Position numbers and translations under genes: made by a program | Origin: Rhizophagus clarus | Lineage: Eukaryota > Glomeromycota > Glomeromycetes > Glomerales > Glomeraceae | Direction: 5' to 3' | DNA length: 64,000 nt | Assembly (NCBI GenBank): GCA_015698045.1 | Contig: BLAL01000054.1 | Span: 868,001 to 932,000 of the forward strand | Shown here: piece by piece, positions 29,188 through 39,801 of the stretch | Position numbering within the stretch: position 1 is the first letter of the stretch | Layout of the letters: each line of letters opens with the position of its first letter | Notes under the pieces: model-generated | What the model was told of the DNA's origin: nothing | Database searches by the model: none | The model's input: only the letters and a program-made list of their open reading frames with translations

Positions 29188-29721
29188 TTAATGAGGAGTT
29201 GGAAGATGATTTTGAATGAGATCGAAGACTACGGCAAAAGCACTAGTGGTCGTATTTCCTTTGACGAGATATAGTAAAGTGATAGACATTTTTTCGGCTT
29301 ATATAGTATTTTTTGCGAAATGTTATTGGCTCAAAGTGCGGTATGTGAGGACAAGAGTAAAAAGAATTTTATTTGCGAAAAAAAATACTGAGGGCTGGGT
29401 ATATGTGAGAAATTCAACTGTCGCACAAGAGCCACATTGCATCATAGGTGTAATGATCGCCTGCGAAGCGCCTTAATGGCTAATCACTGCGCCTCCCTAA
29501 CCTCACACTTATCACCTGATATAGTGCTACGTTTTTTATATGCTAGATTGGCTCGATAAAAAATTAGATTTATAGTCAGGATCGCATCACTACACGTGAC
29601 CCATTTCTCTTGTACATCCGATAAAATAATACTTTATTTATGAAATAAAAAAAACGTTGCCGGTAGCTGACCTAAAATACATAAAATTGCGAATATTTCG
29701 TTACATGATGCTCTATAATAT
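29188..29721. other. sequence separating CRN N-domain from kinase
   Basis: No coding frame on the minus strand joins the two domains here. A plus-strand frame at 29216-29476 is weak. The segment could be an intron or an insertion; I see no clear terminal repeats. Confidence 0.4.
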
Positions 29722-30069
29722 TCAAATTTCTACAATAATATGAATTTTATCGTTAGGGGGGTGCTGGGGAAAATGCCTAGAAATTAATTGATATGGGAAC
29801 ATTTCTTCTCCTCTGTCGCCTTGCCCATTATTATATTGTCTAATTTGATCGAAAATAGATATAACTACTCCGGTATCGATCTTGCGAAGAATAAAGTTGG
29901 TAGGAAGAATATTTTCAAATAATGATGGCCACCTTTCCTTAATCATAAGTCTTAACTAATCGACCGTCTCGTTGGTAGAGATCTTAAGCATAGTAATACT
30001 ATGTCTTGTTACACTTTCGGGCTCAGCGCTGGGGATAACAAGGCAATTAAGAGTTAAAGTATTGGCTAT
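29722..30069 (-). pseudogene. Crinkler (CRN) N-terminal ubiquitin-like domain, broken
   Basis: The 115-codon frame would begin at 30069, where ATA now stands in place of ATG, followed by ANTLTLNCLVIPS. It then has TAG at 29956-29958 inside the TVD-LRLMIKERWPSL segment, and ends GEEMFPYQLISRHFPQHPP...IHIIVEI. The N-terminal LNCLV, the helix after TVD and the closing PYQLIS-F---PPNDKIHIIV pattern match the ubiquitin-like header of Crinkler proteins, which directs effector delivery or nuclear entry in oomycetes and is known from Rhizophagus. Both breaks are G-to-A / C-to-T changes. Confidence 0.65.
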
Positions 30070-30900
30070 TGTCTGGTTCCTATTTCCAAGGACTCATAGT
30101 TAGAAAAATTCGCTCCCATACATACATAATTTAGGGCATATACATACCTTATTTTGCGTTAGCTACGCTAGTGAAACTATTTTACGAGAAAGTTTTTTGC
30201 GGAAAGTTGGCTGAACTTCCACATACCCCTACATGCTTTATATCTTGCTGGGAAAAAGAGCGCCAAGCTGAAGTTAAGGAGACATGAGGCGTAATTAGTA
30301 TTGTCGTATGATGCCAAGAGTCCTTTGAAAGCACATGCAAATGGAATCTTCATACCTTTTCACATGGGGATCTACCGAAGAGACATATAGTTGGTCTTAC
30401 GCCTGGCGATCTCAAAATTGTGAGTCCCTCAGCCCTTCATAACATATGCTTTTGACGTTAATATTTACTTTTAGAGCTGGTCCTGTGTTGCTTGTAGACA
30501 TTCTTTCACATTTTCTCATGATTGTATTTGGGAAAAAAATAAAGAATAAAGGTTAATATGTTTTTCGATATATATGCGAAAATTAATATGTCGTACAAGA
30601 CCTAACTGATGATCCACTTATTTTTTCTGTCACACAATCTGTGGTTCAGCAAATCTTCCAAACTGATCACAGACCCTGCCTGTTCACGATGTTCGGATCA
30701 CTTCGGATCTGATCAAATGCGGAACCTTACCTCGGACTAACCATTGCATAGCCGGAGGGCCACTTGGTCTTTTTTAGAAGGCATTTTCTTTCTATATCTG
30801 TAGAAAAAAAATAACTGAATATTTATCGTGCCTGAACAAAATCTATAATATTATGTTAGCGTTGTAACTTGTCTTCCTGCTTGCATATATGCACCATTTA
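30070..30900. other. intergenic, no gene seen
   Basis: Mixed-composition DNA, less AT-rich than the rest. Short frames only. It may hold the promoter of the CRN-like gene. Confidence 0.45.
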
Positions 30901-31248
30901 CTAGATTGTCATTGCTTTGAGCATCTGCTCTATTTCATCATCTGACCTTTCGCGATTCTCCTCTTTAGCTATATGATAATAAAGCTTATATAATTCTTCT
31001 AGGCTAGCATACAGGTCATTGTCTTCATACCATTTGTGATAATTTTCTAGCCTTAGAGTGTATGCTTCTTCGTTAGGGAATATCTTTACTGCGTTTTTCT
31101 TAATATAGTTATTCAGATCCTTTTCAGCTCGCAGTTTCTTTAGATAGTCTCCATAGTTTTTCGTAAGATTATCATATTTTTTGCCCTTTCGCAATGCAGT
31201 TTTTATGACTTTGACTTACGCAAGTTCTATATCCTTATGATCAACCAT
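30901..31248 (-). pseudogene. small helical protein with in-frame TAA
   Basis: ATG 31248 begins MVDHKDIELA, followed by TAA 31216-31218, then the same frame continues VKVIKTALRKGKKYDNLTKNYG to 30901. Total about 115 residues, highly charged and helical, ending in an acidic tail (SDDEIEQMLKAMTI). No family recognised. It lies just downstream of the polymerase gene. Confidence 0.5.
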
Positions 31249-31349
31249 TTTTTGTATTGTTTCTACTATAATGATAGAAAAACTTTAATTAATGAAAATA
31301 TATTCTTTAGATTTTTTTTTTTACCCAAAAAATATTTATTATAAAGCAT

Positions 31350-34300
31350 CTATGCCTTGACACGAAGTTTAGCTTTCATAGCCCTTTCTTCTGCTTCCTC
31401 AAGAGCTATTTCAGATGCTACCAGGCGTTTATAAAGTCCAATTCGCCAATGTCCATAGGGGAGTGTTCGAATCCCATCAAGTAAGATCCAGCGCTTGTTA
31501 TCATATGGATTTAACCCGATTTTATTTACTCTCTCCAGATATATTTGATGATCATAACTACGGAGACCATACATATCATGTCAGGTTAGTTTCTTATTCC
31601 TAAGACATTCTAGGAACTTGTCATGTCGAAGCTCCCTTTTGACCACGCATTTCTTAACACCCTTTGCCTTTTGAATACCATGCTTCTTTTTAGGGTCTTC
31701 AGAATCTGGGTCATCGGGAGTTTTAGGATCATGGCCTGCTGGAAGTACTGAATACATCTTTGGCTTAAAACATACTGATTCGCCTATTGGGCTCCCCTTT
31801 GTCTTATCCTTCATTAGAAATAAGTCTCCTGAATAGTTAAGATCGAAAATATCTGGTCTTTCTGCTCGATCTTTATATATGTCTTCAGTTTCTATCCACA
31901 TTATGAGTGAGTCTGTATCTGTATAAAGTAGACGGGCCTTATCTCCATAGCGAGGCTTTATGTAACCGTACCAAAAGTTGAACATCATAGCCTTGCTAAT
32001 GTTGAGAATTGCCTGCCCTACATAGATTGGTTTGTTTAGAGTTACTGTGCTTTTTAACATATGGACTGCCGTAATTCCCCCTTCGAATGCTTTAAAACCT
32101 ACATACAATGGTGAACTTGCTAGGCGCCTGATTTTTTTATCCTCTTCTGTTCGAAGTAATTCTACTCTCATATGTTTACGAATGTTTTCCATTTGTTTAC
32201 CAAAGACAGCATTGTTCTTTAGCTTATAATACATGACCCCAAACTCATCCCTATTGGCCTTTGCTATTTTTCGCTTGCAAATGTTTTCCTCGATATAGTC
32301 TTTCATCCATGGAGATTGCCTAAACTTGATAGCGCTATGAATTTTTGTAATCTTCATTCCAAACTTCATATATGTCTGAAGAGCTCGATAGTGAACCACA
32401 TAATTTTTCTTAAGATAAAGAGCCTAAACTAACTTCTCTCCGGACATGTATTTACCATTTCCGACTTCTTTATCTTGTATTAATCTTTCATTATACAAGC
32501 TAAGCCAGTCTTCTGGAATTATCTGCTTTTCTGGCGCTAAAGGATAATCTGCAAAGTAATCGTGCAAGTGCACTGGAGCTTCTAGATCAAGTTCAAGCAT
32601 ATAGCCTATTTCTGCATCAGGCACGATACTTTGGATATCTGGTACTTCCTCTGGACTCACTTTACCTAAAATTTCTGTAGGCATGTATTGGGTCATTGCA
32701 CCTGAATATAAAGCATTCTTATCCTCATACATGATCCAAGATGTTGGTTTGCCTGGATTGTAATCGGGACATTTAGGATTATTAGCTTTGGCATAACGGT
32801 GACTTGCCATTGTCATGCCTCCACGAATGCCCTTCTCTACCATCAAGTACTCGTCCATATCTGTCATTAGCTTAAGTTCAGCTCCACTACTTTTGTATAA
32901 GGAATCATTAAACATTCCTGGTGCAGATACGTAATGAGAGGGATCTAAGCCATCATCATGCAGACATATGATGGTATAGTTCATGAATACATCAGCTAGT
33001 AAGAGTACGTCTGTCTCAAGGTAAAGATCATGATAGTCTCCAAAGCTCTGCATCTCGAATGTTTGCCATACTTTTTGAGCGTGTTCATAGTCCTCCTTAC
33101 TGATATTTTGCTGACCGAGAAGTGAATAGAAATCCTTTCTAGGCGGAAGGTTTGTTCTGTCGAATTTTTCCCATGCATTTGTCCAGTCATATGGGAATAC
33201 TCCTTTTCGGAAAAGAAGCTTAATCTTATCTATTGAATAGCCTTTCTCAGTAAAGTACCTAACAGTTAGGGGGAATTTTTCGAGCTTTCCTCCTAGATAT
33301 GCTACTAATTTATCTAGTCCCATTCCCATATGCTGAAAGCTATCTAAGAACCGAAGCTGTCCTACGTCCATGGCTTTGTATTTTCCTATATTTTCTGGGA
33401 TGCAATTTAGCTTATCAGCTGTGAATTTGCTCACAACTTTCATAAGCGGATGAGAGTCATATCCCCGGAAATTATGACATATAAGTGGCACTTTGGTTTC
33501 GAAAGAGCCTATTCGCAATTTTTTGTTACAAGAGTCATGAGCTGGGCCTCGATACTTTCCATTTATATGGTCATGATCTTTTACTTTTCAATTAAGAGCA
33601 CTTAAGGCTTCCCAGTATCTTTTCTGCACCTCTTTCTTTTCAGGATGCTCCTTTTCCATACATGTTTCCCATTCCTTAACTTCTAATAATCTATGCTTTG
33701 CTTCTTCGAGTTTTTTTATTACCTCTGGTGCTGGTTTTAAGAAAGGTCCCTTGCAAATCCAGCATTCAGTCGCTTCATTATACGCCTTCAAGTCTCCTGG
33801 TGCCATTATCATTTCAGCCGGTGCAGATAAATCTTCTTGGATAGCTAGGAGTTCCTCTTCAATTTTTGTAACGAATCTTTCCAAGGCATCTGGGCCTCTA
33901 TATAGATCGTGACTCACAATCTCATAATTAAGTGAACTATCCATGCGAACCACTACATAGCAATAACCACTTGGCTTATGCCTCTGTATTCTTTCAGTAT
34001 GGGTTAGTTTTGTTTTTTCTTCGGGAGTTAGATTTTCGGTTAAGCTTTCTAAATCCCAGAATATTCGGTATGGGTTTGGTTGCATGCATTTATGATTATA
34101 AAAAGCTTTGATACTCTTATTTTTTATCGGCATTTGTGGCCGTTGAGGAGCATTATTCAAACCCTTGCATTTCGGCAAATGTTCCTTATACTCTTTCTCC
34201 GCTGAATATACATGAAGGCAATATCGGCATAGATATTTTTGTCCTTTATGCTTACTATGATTGTATACCAGCTTGTGCAGATCTTTGATTATGCAGTAAT

Positions 34301-34748
34301 AACTTCTATCTTCTTCCGTAATTACTAGAAGATTTACTTGCTTATATTCATCTCCCCTTCTTTCTGAAATATAGCGAAAGTCAAGACATTTGTTTTGATT
34401 GTGCCATTCATAGACACATAGACTGATTTCTGGGTTATTTTCTTCGAACTTTTTATAAACTGGTGTTGAGATTGGCACTGGAACTGGAATATCGTCCATA
34501 TTAAGCTCCTCCACAAAATCTCCATATAGCCGATGCAGATTTCTTTCCGGATGAACTTTAACTGGATGCAAAGCTCCTAGGACACTCCATCCGAAACACC
34601 AGTCATCTTTATTTTGAATATTAATAATTCTATTATTATGTTTCAGCAAAGTTTCTGGCAAAGGTATATGGGCGGTAAGACCAATCAGATTGAAATCAGA
34701 TATCTCTATACTAAATTCTTCTATATATTCTGGGTAAGCGTCAGACAT
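31350..34748 (-). pseudogene. protein-primed family B DNA polymerase (pPolB), three in-frame stops
   Basis: One 1,132-codon frame encodes the replicative polymerase of the element. N-terminal WSVLGALHP segment and a C2H2/C3H finger (C174, C177, H190, C194). 3'-5' exonuclease: Exo I WDLES (D232, E234), Exo II NFRGYD (N426-D431), Exo III YLETD (about 576-580). The conserved DHDHINGKYRGPAH motif sits between. Polymerase motif A is EDKNALYSG (about 675), motif B KLKNNAVFGK (about 846), motif C YTDTDS (944-946) and KMY (about 998). TGA 33588-33590, TAG 32424-32426 and TGA 31581-31583 break the frame without shifting it; CGA, CAG and CGA are the likely originals. It starts 12 bp inside the TIR inner end. 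Confidence 0.93.
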
Positions 34749-34952
34749 TTGGTATATTAGTTAGCTCTAACCGTCACGCTATTACTTGCTTATAAAATTT
34801 TTTCTTTAATTAATTATTTCCTATTCCTTTCACTTTTCGATCAGTGAAGACAGCGTTTGCAGGCTTGTCAGAACAGTTCTAGCTATCTTCCTGAAACTGA
34901 AGCATTAACTATTTATTAATTATTCTTTCGATATTTAGTGATATAAAATAGG

Positions 34953-35381
34953 ATGATCGGTGAATATTCCTGCCCATTTCTCTGCAATACTGGAAAGGCT
35001 TGTGGAAATCCTTGCATTCGTCCTGAAGGATGCCGGTTTCATTGGAAAGCTAAGAAATGAGTACCATGCTCTGATTGTGGAAAGCCTACAGCTTCTGCTT
35101 GTGGCCGATGCCCACTACATGTTAGAGGCTATTATATTATCCAACACTATAATAGACTTCGATCAGAAAGTCCTCGATCAGAGATGCAAGAAAGACTTCG
35201 ATTAGTGATACAAGAAATACAAGAAAGACTTCGATCAGAGATACGAGAAAGAACTTATGAGGAAATAATGGTTGCACATAGAGACAGGCTTGCAATTCTT
35301 AATATTACTCTCTGCAGGGAATACTTCCATCCGATAAAATTAGAAGAAGGAGAATATTGTGATAGTTGTCGGCCAGAATAA
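34953..35381 (+). pseudogene. Cys-rich TIR protein, right-arm copy with nonsense mutation
   Basis: Same 142-codon gene as 7717-8145, but codon 36 is TGA (35058-35060) where the left arm has CGA. One later Cys (in the CRECFHP motif) has become Tyr. Both changes are C-to-T or G-to-A. The rest of the frame stays open, so the mutation is recent. Confidence 0.82.
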
Positions 35382-35407
35382 ATTTCCCGGCAGGGCAGAA
35401 TAGTTAG

Positions 35408-36018
35408 ACTTAAATTTTTCGTTAAATTATTATGCTATTTGATGAGTTAGCCTGCACTGAACCCGTTCTTGACCAAGGAAAAGTTGGGACAATTCTGCGG
35501 ATTTCTTCTGGATTTTTACAGGATAATATTTCATTAGACTTTTATATAAAATATGCTAGTTACAGAGCTAGCCTGCATTGAACCCATTCTTGATTAAGGA
35601 AAAGTTGGGACAAAAATCTCGTTAGACTTAATTAACAATTATGCTATTTAATGAGCTAGCTTATATAGAAGGCATTCTTGTATATAGTAAACTTCGTTAG
35701 ATTTAAAAAGTCACATGATTTTTCGTTAGACTTATTTATGAATTTTCGTTAAACTTAAGAAAACTGTTAGACTTATTTATGAGGTAATAAGGACCGTTAG
35801 ACTTATTTTCGTTAGACATAATTTTTCGTTAGATTTATTTATGGGGTAATAAGGACCGTTAGACTTATTTTCGTTAGACATAATTTTTTCGTTAGATTTA
35901 TTTATGGGGTAATAAGGACCGTTAGACTTATTTTCGTTAGACTTATTTAATAAATATGCTAATTAATGCGCTAATCCTTGTAGAATCAATTCCTGATATA
36001 TTTATTTTCGTTAGATTT
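35408..36018. repeat. subterminal TCTAACG repeat array, right TIR
   Basis: Mirror of 7080-7690 on the opposite strand (CGTTAGACTTA motifs). Several units keep CG where the left arm has TG, which shows the direction of decay. Confidence 0.75.
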
Positions 36019-36238
36019 AATAAATATAACTGAAAAAGTGATATAGAAATTAAGATTCTAGAGCCGTTAGAAGCTTTTCTAATATATTAATAAAAATCGA
36101 TATGCTTTCTGAGGTTGGAGAAGCCACACAGAATTAAGAAATATAATATCAAAATTAAGATTCTAGAGCTAATAGAAGCTCTTCTAATATAATAAGAAAA
36201 ATCGATATTGTTTTTAACGTTCTATAGCCCACACACAC

Positions 36239-36290
36239 AATGTTTCAGTGGGGGCCGGACCTTCGGTCCTTAAACCCCCACTTTCACATT
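36239..36290. other. terminal hairpin of right TIR
   Basis: Counterpart of 6808-6859. On the minus strand GTGGGGG and CCCCCAC pair around an inner perfect GGACC-GAA-GGTCC stem. A GAA triloop closed by C-G is known to be an unusually stable DNA mini-hairpin. Its position next to the terminus suggests a role in end recognition or replication. Confidence 0.8.
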
Positions 36291-36294
36291 GTAT

Positions 36295-36299
36295 ACAGC
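36295..36299. repeat. target-site duplication ACAGC, right
   Basis: Identical to 6799-6803; see the left copy. Confidence 0.88.
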
Positions 36300-36930
36300 T
36301 TATTCATAAACGATGGGAGTATTCATACCATCCTGTTATGATGGCTGCTTATATGTTAGATCCACGTTTTTTAGAAGAAAGTGAAGATGCGGATATAGAG
36401 GCAATTGGGTATGCTGAGTTTACAGAATTCACAAATAGAAGATTTGGTTAGGAGGAATCCGTAAAATTGTTTGCAGAATTAGTAGTGTTTCGTCAAAAAA
36501 ATTCACCATATGATAACGAAACAATTTGGTTATCATCATCCGTTCTTAGTCCATCCATATGGTGGCAATCTTGGCCAAAAAGTGAGCTTCAGCAGTTAGC
36601 TATCAAAATTCTTTCAATTCCGACATCATCTGCAGCTACTGAAAGAAATTTTCAACCTTCGGATTTATTCATAATAAAATCCGTAATCGATTATAAAATG
36701 ATCATGTAAAAAAATTGGTTTTTATTTATGGAAATCTTTGGATGCACAAAAGGGGTTTGAAACTTAAAAAAAATAAATTTATACATGATCAGCGAAAAAT
36801 TGATAATAACGATAATGGTAATGATATTGATAATAATAGTAATGATCATGTTGATAATGATAATGATTCAGATGATGATAGATTTATTGGGTTGGAATTA
36901 AATATTACAGATATAGTAGCTGACGAATAA
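36300..36930 (+). pseudogene. hAT transposase, C-terminal part with dimerisation domain
   Basis: Continues the gene interrupted at 6803. Joining across the 5-bp ACAGC duplication gives an uninterrupted YIQQ-LIHKRW reading. Visible motifs are MLDPRFLEES and the hAT C-terminal dimerisation signature (WWQSW, then PTSSAATERNF). TAG at 36449-36451, a one-base frame change near 36655 and a TAA just after it break the frame. A low-complexity Asn/Asp tail runs on to 36930. Confidence 0.85.
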
Positions 36931-37059
36931 AATGTTTTGATTTTTTGATAATAAAATTTAAAATTTTAAACGTTACATACATTATAAATAAAAATCTTAT
37001 AAATAATAAAATATTAATTTAGCCCAAATTAATATAATTCAGTAGTTTTTGGGCAAAAT
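36931..37059. other. 3' region of the hAT transposase
   Basis: AT-rich DNA between the end of the transposase frame and the right subterminal repeats, probably the 3' untranslated region. Confidence 0.5.
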
Positions 37060-37157
37060 TATAAAAGTTTAATTAACCGTTAATTAACTGTTAAATAACG
37101 GTTAATTAACCCAGTTAAATAACCAAATTATAATTAACCGTTAATTTTCCATCCCTA
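37060..37157. repeat. hAT right terminal and subterminal repeats
   Basis: Inverted counterpart of 5284-5400, with clustered AACCGTTAATTAAC units ending in TTTCCATCCCTA. Together the two ends define the hAT element. Confidence 0.75.
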
Positions 37158-37165
37158 ATCATATA
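37158..37165. repeat. right target-site duplication of hAT (ATCATATA)
   Basis: Identical to 5276-5283 and immediately outside the CCATCCCTA terminus. Confidence 0.9.
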
Positions 37166-38608
37166 TAGTAACATGACTTATTGATATGTGATGTTTAACC
37201 CTACGTTACATACATAACCTTTCATATACTATATATTTACTATATACTTGTTTACTATTGTTAATCTTCTGGAGACGACACTAATTCTAAAAAAATCTCA
37301 AAAAGAATAGTATAGTTTAATGCTAGAATAATGTTTTCATTTAGCAATAGGAAAAAAAATCATTATAATATGTAATACTACTGCATCTGTAAATCTTAAC
37401 TTTACATGCATTAGAAAATAAAGTATTAATTTCATTCATTGATATTTGCATCAAAAATGTTAAGTAGCATTACCTATAATTTTTTTGCAATATATCCCAG
37501 TGCATAATTTTATTTTGATTACACACTTAAACATTACATAACTAAAATAAATTTATTACTAAATGGCAGATATCAAAAAGATTATTGATTTATATGCATA
37601 AATACTTACATTTTATCCTGATTATAAGCCTATTATAAATCAAATACCACCAAGTTTAATTAAATGAGCTTTTGATCAATTATTTACAACAGTATGCTTA
37701 TTTTTTTTAGTTCACTATTAACATGACTGAAAAATTATTTGAAAACTTTTCTACACCCCCTTAATACCTGGCAATTTCTATCAAATTTCAGATGATTACT
37801 GCAATAAATTTAATAAAACTTTGAAGTTATACTACAAAACTAAAATTTGTCTGAAATTAAAAAAAAAATTTTGATCACATGTATAATCAATACCCAGATT
37901 TCATGATATTCTAATTTTTGAATCCTTAGATTTTTAAGTTAAAGAACATGATTTTGAGAGGTTGTTCTATCCAGTGATGGTTAAGTTCTTCTTCTGTAGT
38001 TATCATTCAGTTCTGCCTTTAGTTTTGTTACATGCAAATTCCTTCTTAATATATGGATGGGGTATTGTTAACAATATTTTGGCTTCTTTTTTCTTCTAAG
38101 TTCTAGTCATCTAGTGGGCATCAAGCATAAGTTATTAATAATAACCAAAGTAATTTTACTTAGTTTTCTACAAGACAGGAAAGATTATTGGCAGTATTAT
38201 AGTAAGTTTCTAATTTTTTTTATAAGAATAACAAGCAACCATAATTTTTTATGATTCTATCATAAGGGTTACCCATAATTAATAATCACGAATTTACAGT
38301 ATAGTTCAATTTATAATTCTATTTATCACATCTGAAGCATGTCATATCTAGGAAAATCATTCACAAACTTGCGAATAATAAAGAAAAATTTTCCACACCT
38401 CAACATCCATTCTTTATAAGGAAACAAGAAAATTCAATTAATAATATCACAAGACTAATAATGATATATTATACTTGAAAAGTATGAAATAGGGAGATTG
38501 CTGTGTAAATTGCACTCCAATAAGCATATAAGCATATAAATTGCCTTCAAAAAATGCTAGATTAAAAATGTGAAACAAGAAATAGCTACGAATAAATAAA
38601 TATAAAAT
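37166..38608. other. AT-rich intergenic DNA
   Basis: No open frame of convincing length or composition, no repeats beyond simple A/T runs. Confidence 0.55.
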
Positions 38609-38611
38609 TTA

Positions 38612-38885
38612 GAGTTGAGTGTCAAAATATGCCGGCATATCAAATGGTTTGAAATTTCAACAATAGCTTAGAATCCAAATTTCAAACTATTACCAAAGTC
38701 CCAAATGATATCAAACTGTCCTTGGGATATAACAATTGCTCAAAATCTCAAATCCCAGACTTGTCAAAATTCCAAGAATGATGCCAAAAATCCAAACTAT
38801 TATTGAAATTCAACTCTAAGATTTAATTTGGGATTTCGCAAGAATTTGGCAATTTGATATGCCAAAATATCTTGGCGCCCAACTC
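38612..38885. mobile_element. MITE-like foldback element, TA target duplication
   Basis: Left end GAGTTGAGTGTCAAAATAT...GGCATATCAAAT is mirrored at the right end (GAGTTGGGCGCCAAGATATTTTGGCATATCAAAT on the minus strand). Both ends are bordered by TA (38610-38611 and 38886-38887). The interior is packed with CAAATTTCAAAC-like words in both orientations and has no coding capacity. Length 274 bp. A TA duplication points to Tc1/mariner-type mobilisation. Confidence 0.6.
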
Positions 38886-38887
38886 TA

Positions 38888-39763
38888 ACTCCCATTTCCT
38901 AGGGACATTCCGCGTTAATTGTCACATACTTCACCACCTTAATGCCAAAAGCTTCACAGTTAATGCCATAATTCCGGCCAAATAGGCACGTGATGTGAAT
39001 ATTTGTCGGGTGAAGTAAGCTGCAAAGTAACAATTAACAATAATTATTAATACGAGTAGTGATTATTGTCCTACAGAAAATAGGCTCTTAATATTCAGTG
39101 CGTAATATATATCTAGGAACAAAGTAACAAAGTTGCTGGTAAGCTAAAAACTAGGAAATGCGTGATATGCATCTAAGAGCAAAGTTTCTGAGAAACTCAA
39201 AACCAGTAAGACATCGTTATTCAAAAATTTTGGTAACGAGTGTTGTAAATTTGACATTGGGAGGCATAATTTAAGGTTCGTAAAGAAAGAGTTTAGTTCT
39301 TTCGAATGCCGGTTTCTTATTTCTTGATTGAGGTCGGCACAATACAGTGAGTTACCAGCCGAAATTTCCAGCCGAAATTAAAATCTGTGCGACTTTAAAA
39401 CCGATAAACAAATATGCCTGAAAAAAATTGCAAATGTATTGAAAAAAAATATACTAGTGAATGAATAATTTCAAGATAGTTAAATTAATTAAGACTTAAC
39501 GGTTTCAACTCAACATTATAATACATTCATTTAACCAAAAAAAAAATTAATCATTGTAAAAAAAGGAAAAAAAGGTAATCAATGCAAACAACATGCGAAT
39601 CAACGTAATTGAACGTATAACCAGCGATATAACAACAATTTCCTGCTACCAATTATTAATATAAATCGGTTATCGGTATAATTAAATTTATATCACACCA
39701 GTAAAAAATTTAAAGAAGTTAATATATAAACCAAATTAATTCATTTATTTATTATTTACATAT

Positions 39764-39801
<38 letters not shown>

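Larger units (their letters stand above)
6804..36294. mobile_element. Polinton/Maverick-like giant element (29,491 bp) with Gag-protease module
   Basis: The element is bounded by ACACAATGTG...CACATTGTAT termini and 1,535-bp TIRs (6804-8338; 34760-36294), and flanked by the 5-bp duplication ACAGC (6799-6803; 36295-36299). It encodes a protein-primed polymerase B, an RVE-type integrase and a packaging-type ATPase, the set known from Polintons/Mavericks. Polinton target duplications are usually 5-6 bp, made by the retroviral-like integrase, which fits. Unlike described Polintons, I see no double-jelly-roll major capsid, penton or adenain protease. A Gag-like and a retropepsin-like gene occupy that place. 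Cargo includes Crinkler-like and kinase genes. Many genes carry single stops, so this copy is dead. Confidence 0.9.
34760..36294 (-). repeat. right terminal inverted repeat (1,535 bp)
   Basis: Mirror of 6804-8338 with the same length. The inner end (34760) lies 12 bp from the polymerase start codon. Its copy of the Cys-rich gene is interrupted by TGA where the left arm has CGA. Confidence 0.93.
5284..37157 (+). mobile_element. hAT-superfamily DNA transposon, interrupted by a nested giant element
   Basis: Termini are TAGGGATGG at 5284 and its complement CCATCCCTA ending at 37157. The 8-bp sequence ATCATATA flanks both ends (5276-5283 and 37158-37165), the target duplication length typical of hAT. 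Subterminal DNA at both ends is packed with GGTTAATTAACGGTTAATT-type motifs. The interior holds a BED-finger transposase gene, split at codon level by the 29.5-kb element at 6804-36294. Without that insert and one copy of its target duplication the hAT is about 2.4 kb. Confidence 0.92.

Noticed and set aside
9807..33590. Alternative genetic code or general stop-codon readthrough in the element
   Set aside because: All three stop codons occur in frame, genuine gene ends use them too, and one TGA has a CGA counterpart in the other TIR arm. Mutation is simpler.
6804..36294. Linear invertron or mitochondrial plasmid (also pPolB plus TIRs)
   Set aside because: The element has an RVE integrase, a packaging ATPase and a target-site duplication inside a nuclear hAT transposon. 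Such plasmids carry RNA polymerase genes and do not make target duplications.
6804..36294. Starship-type giant fungal transposon
   Set aside because: No tyrosine-recombinase captain (DUF3435) is visible; long TIRs and pPolB do not fit.
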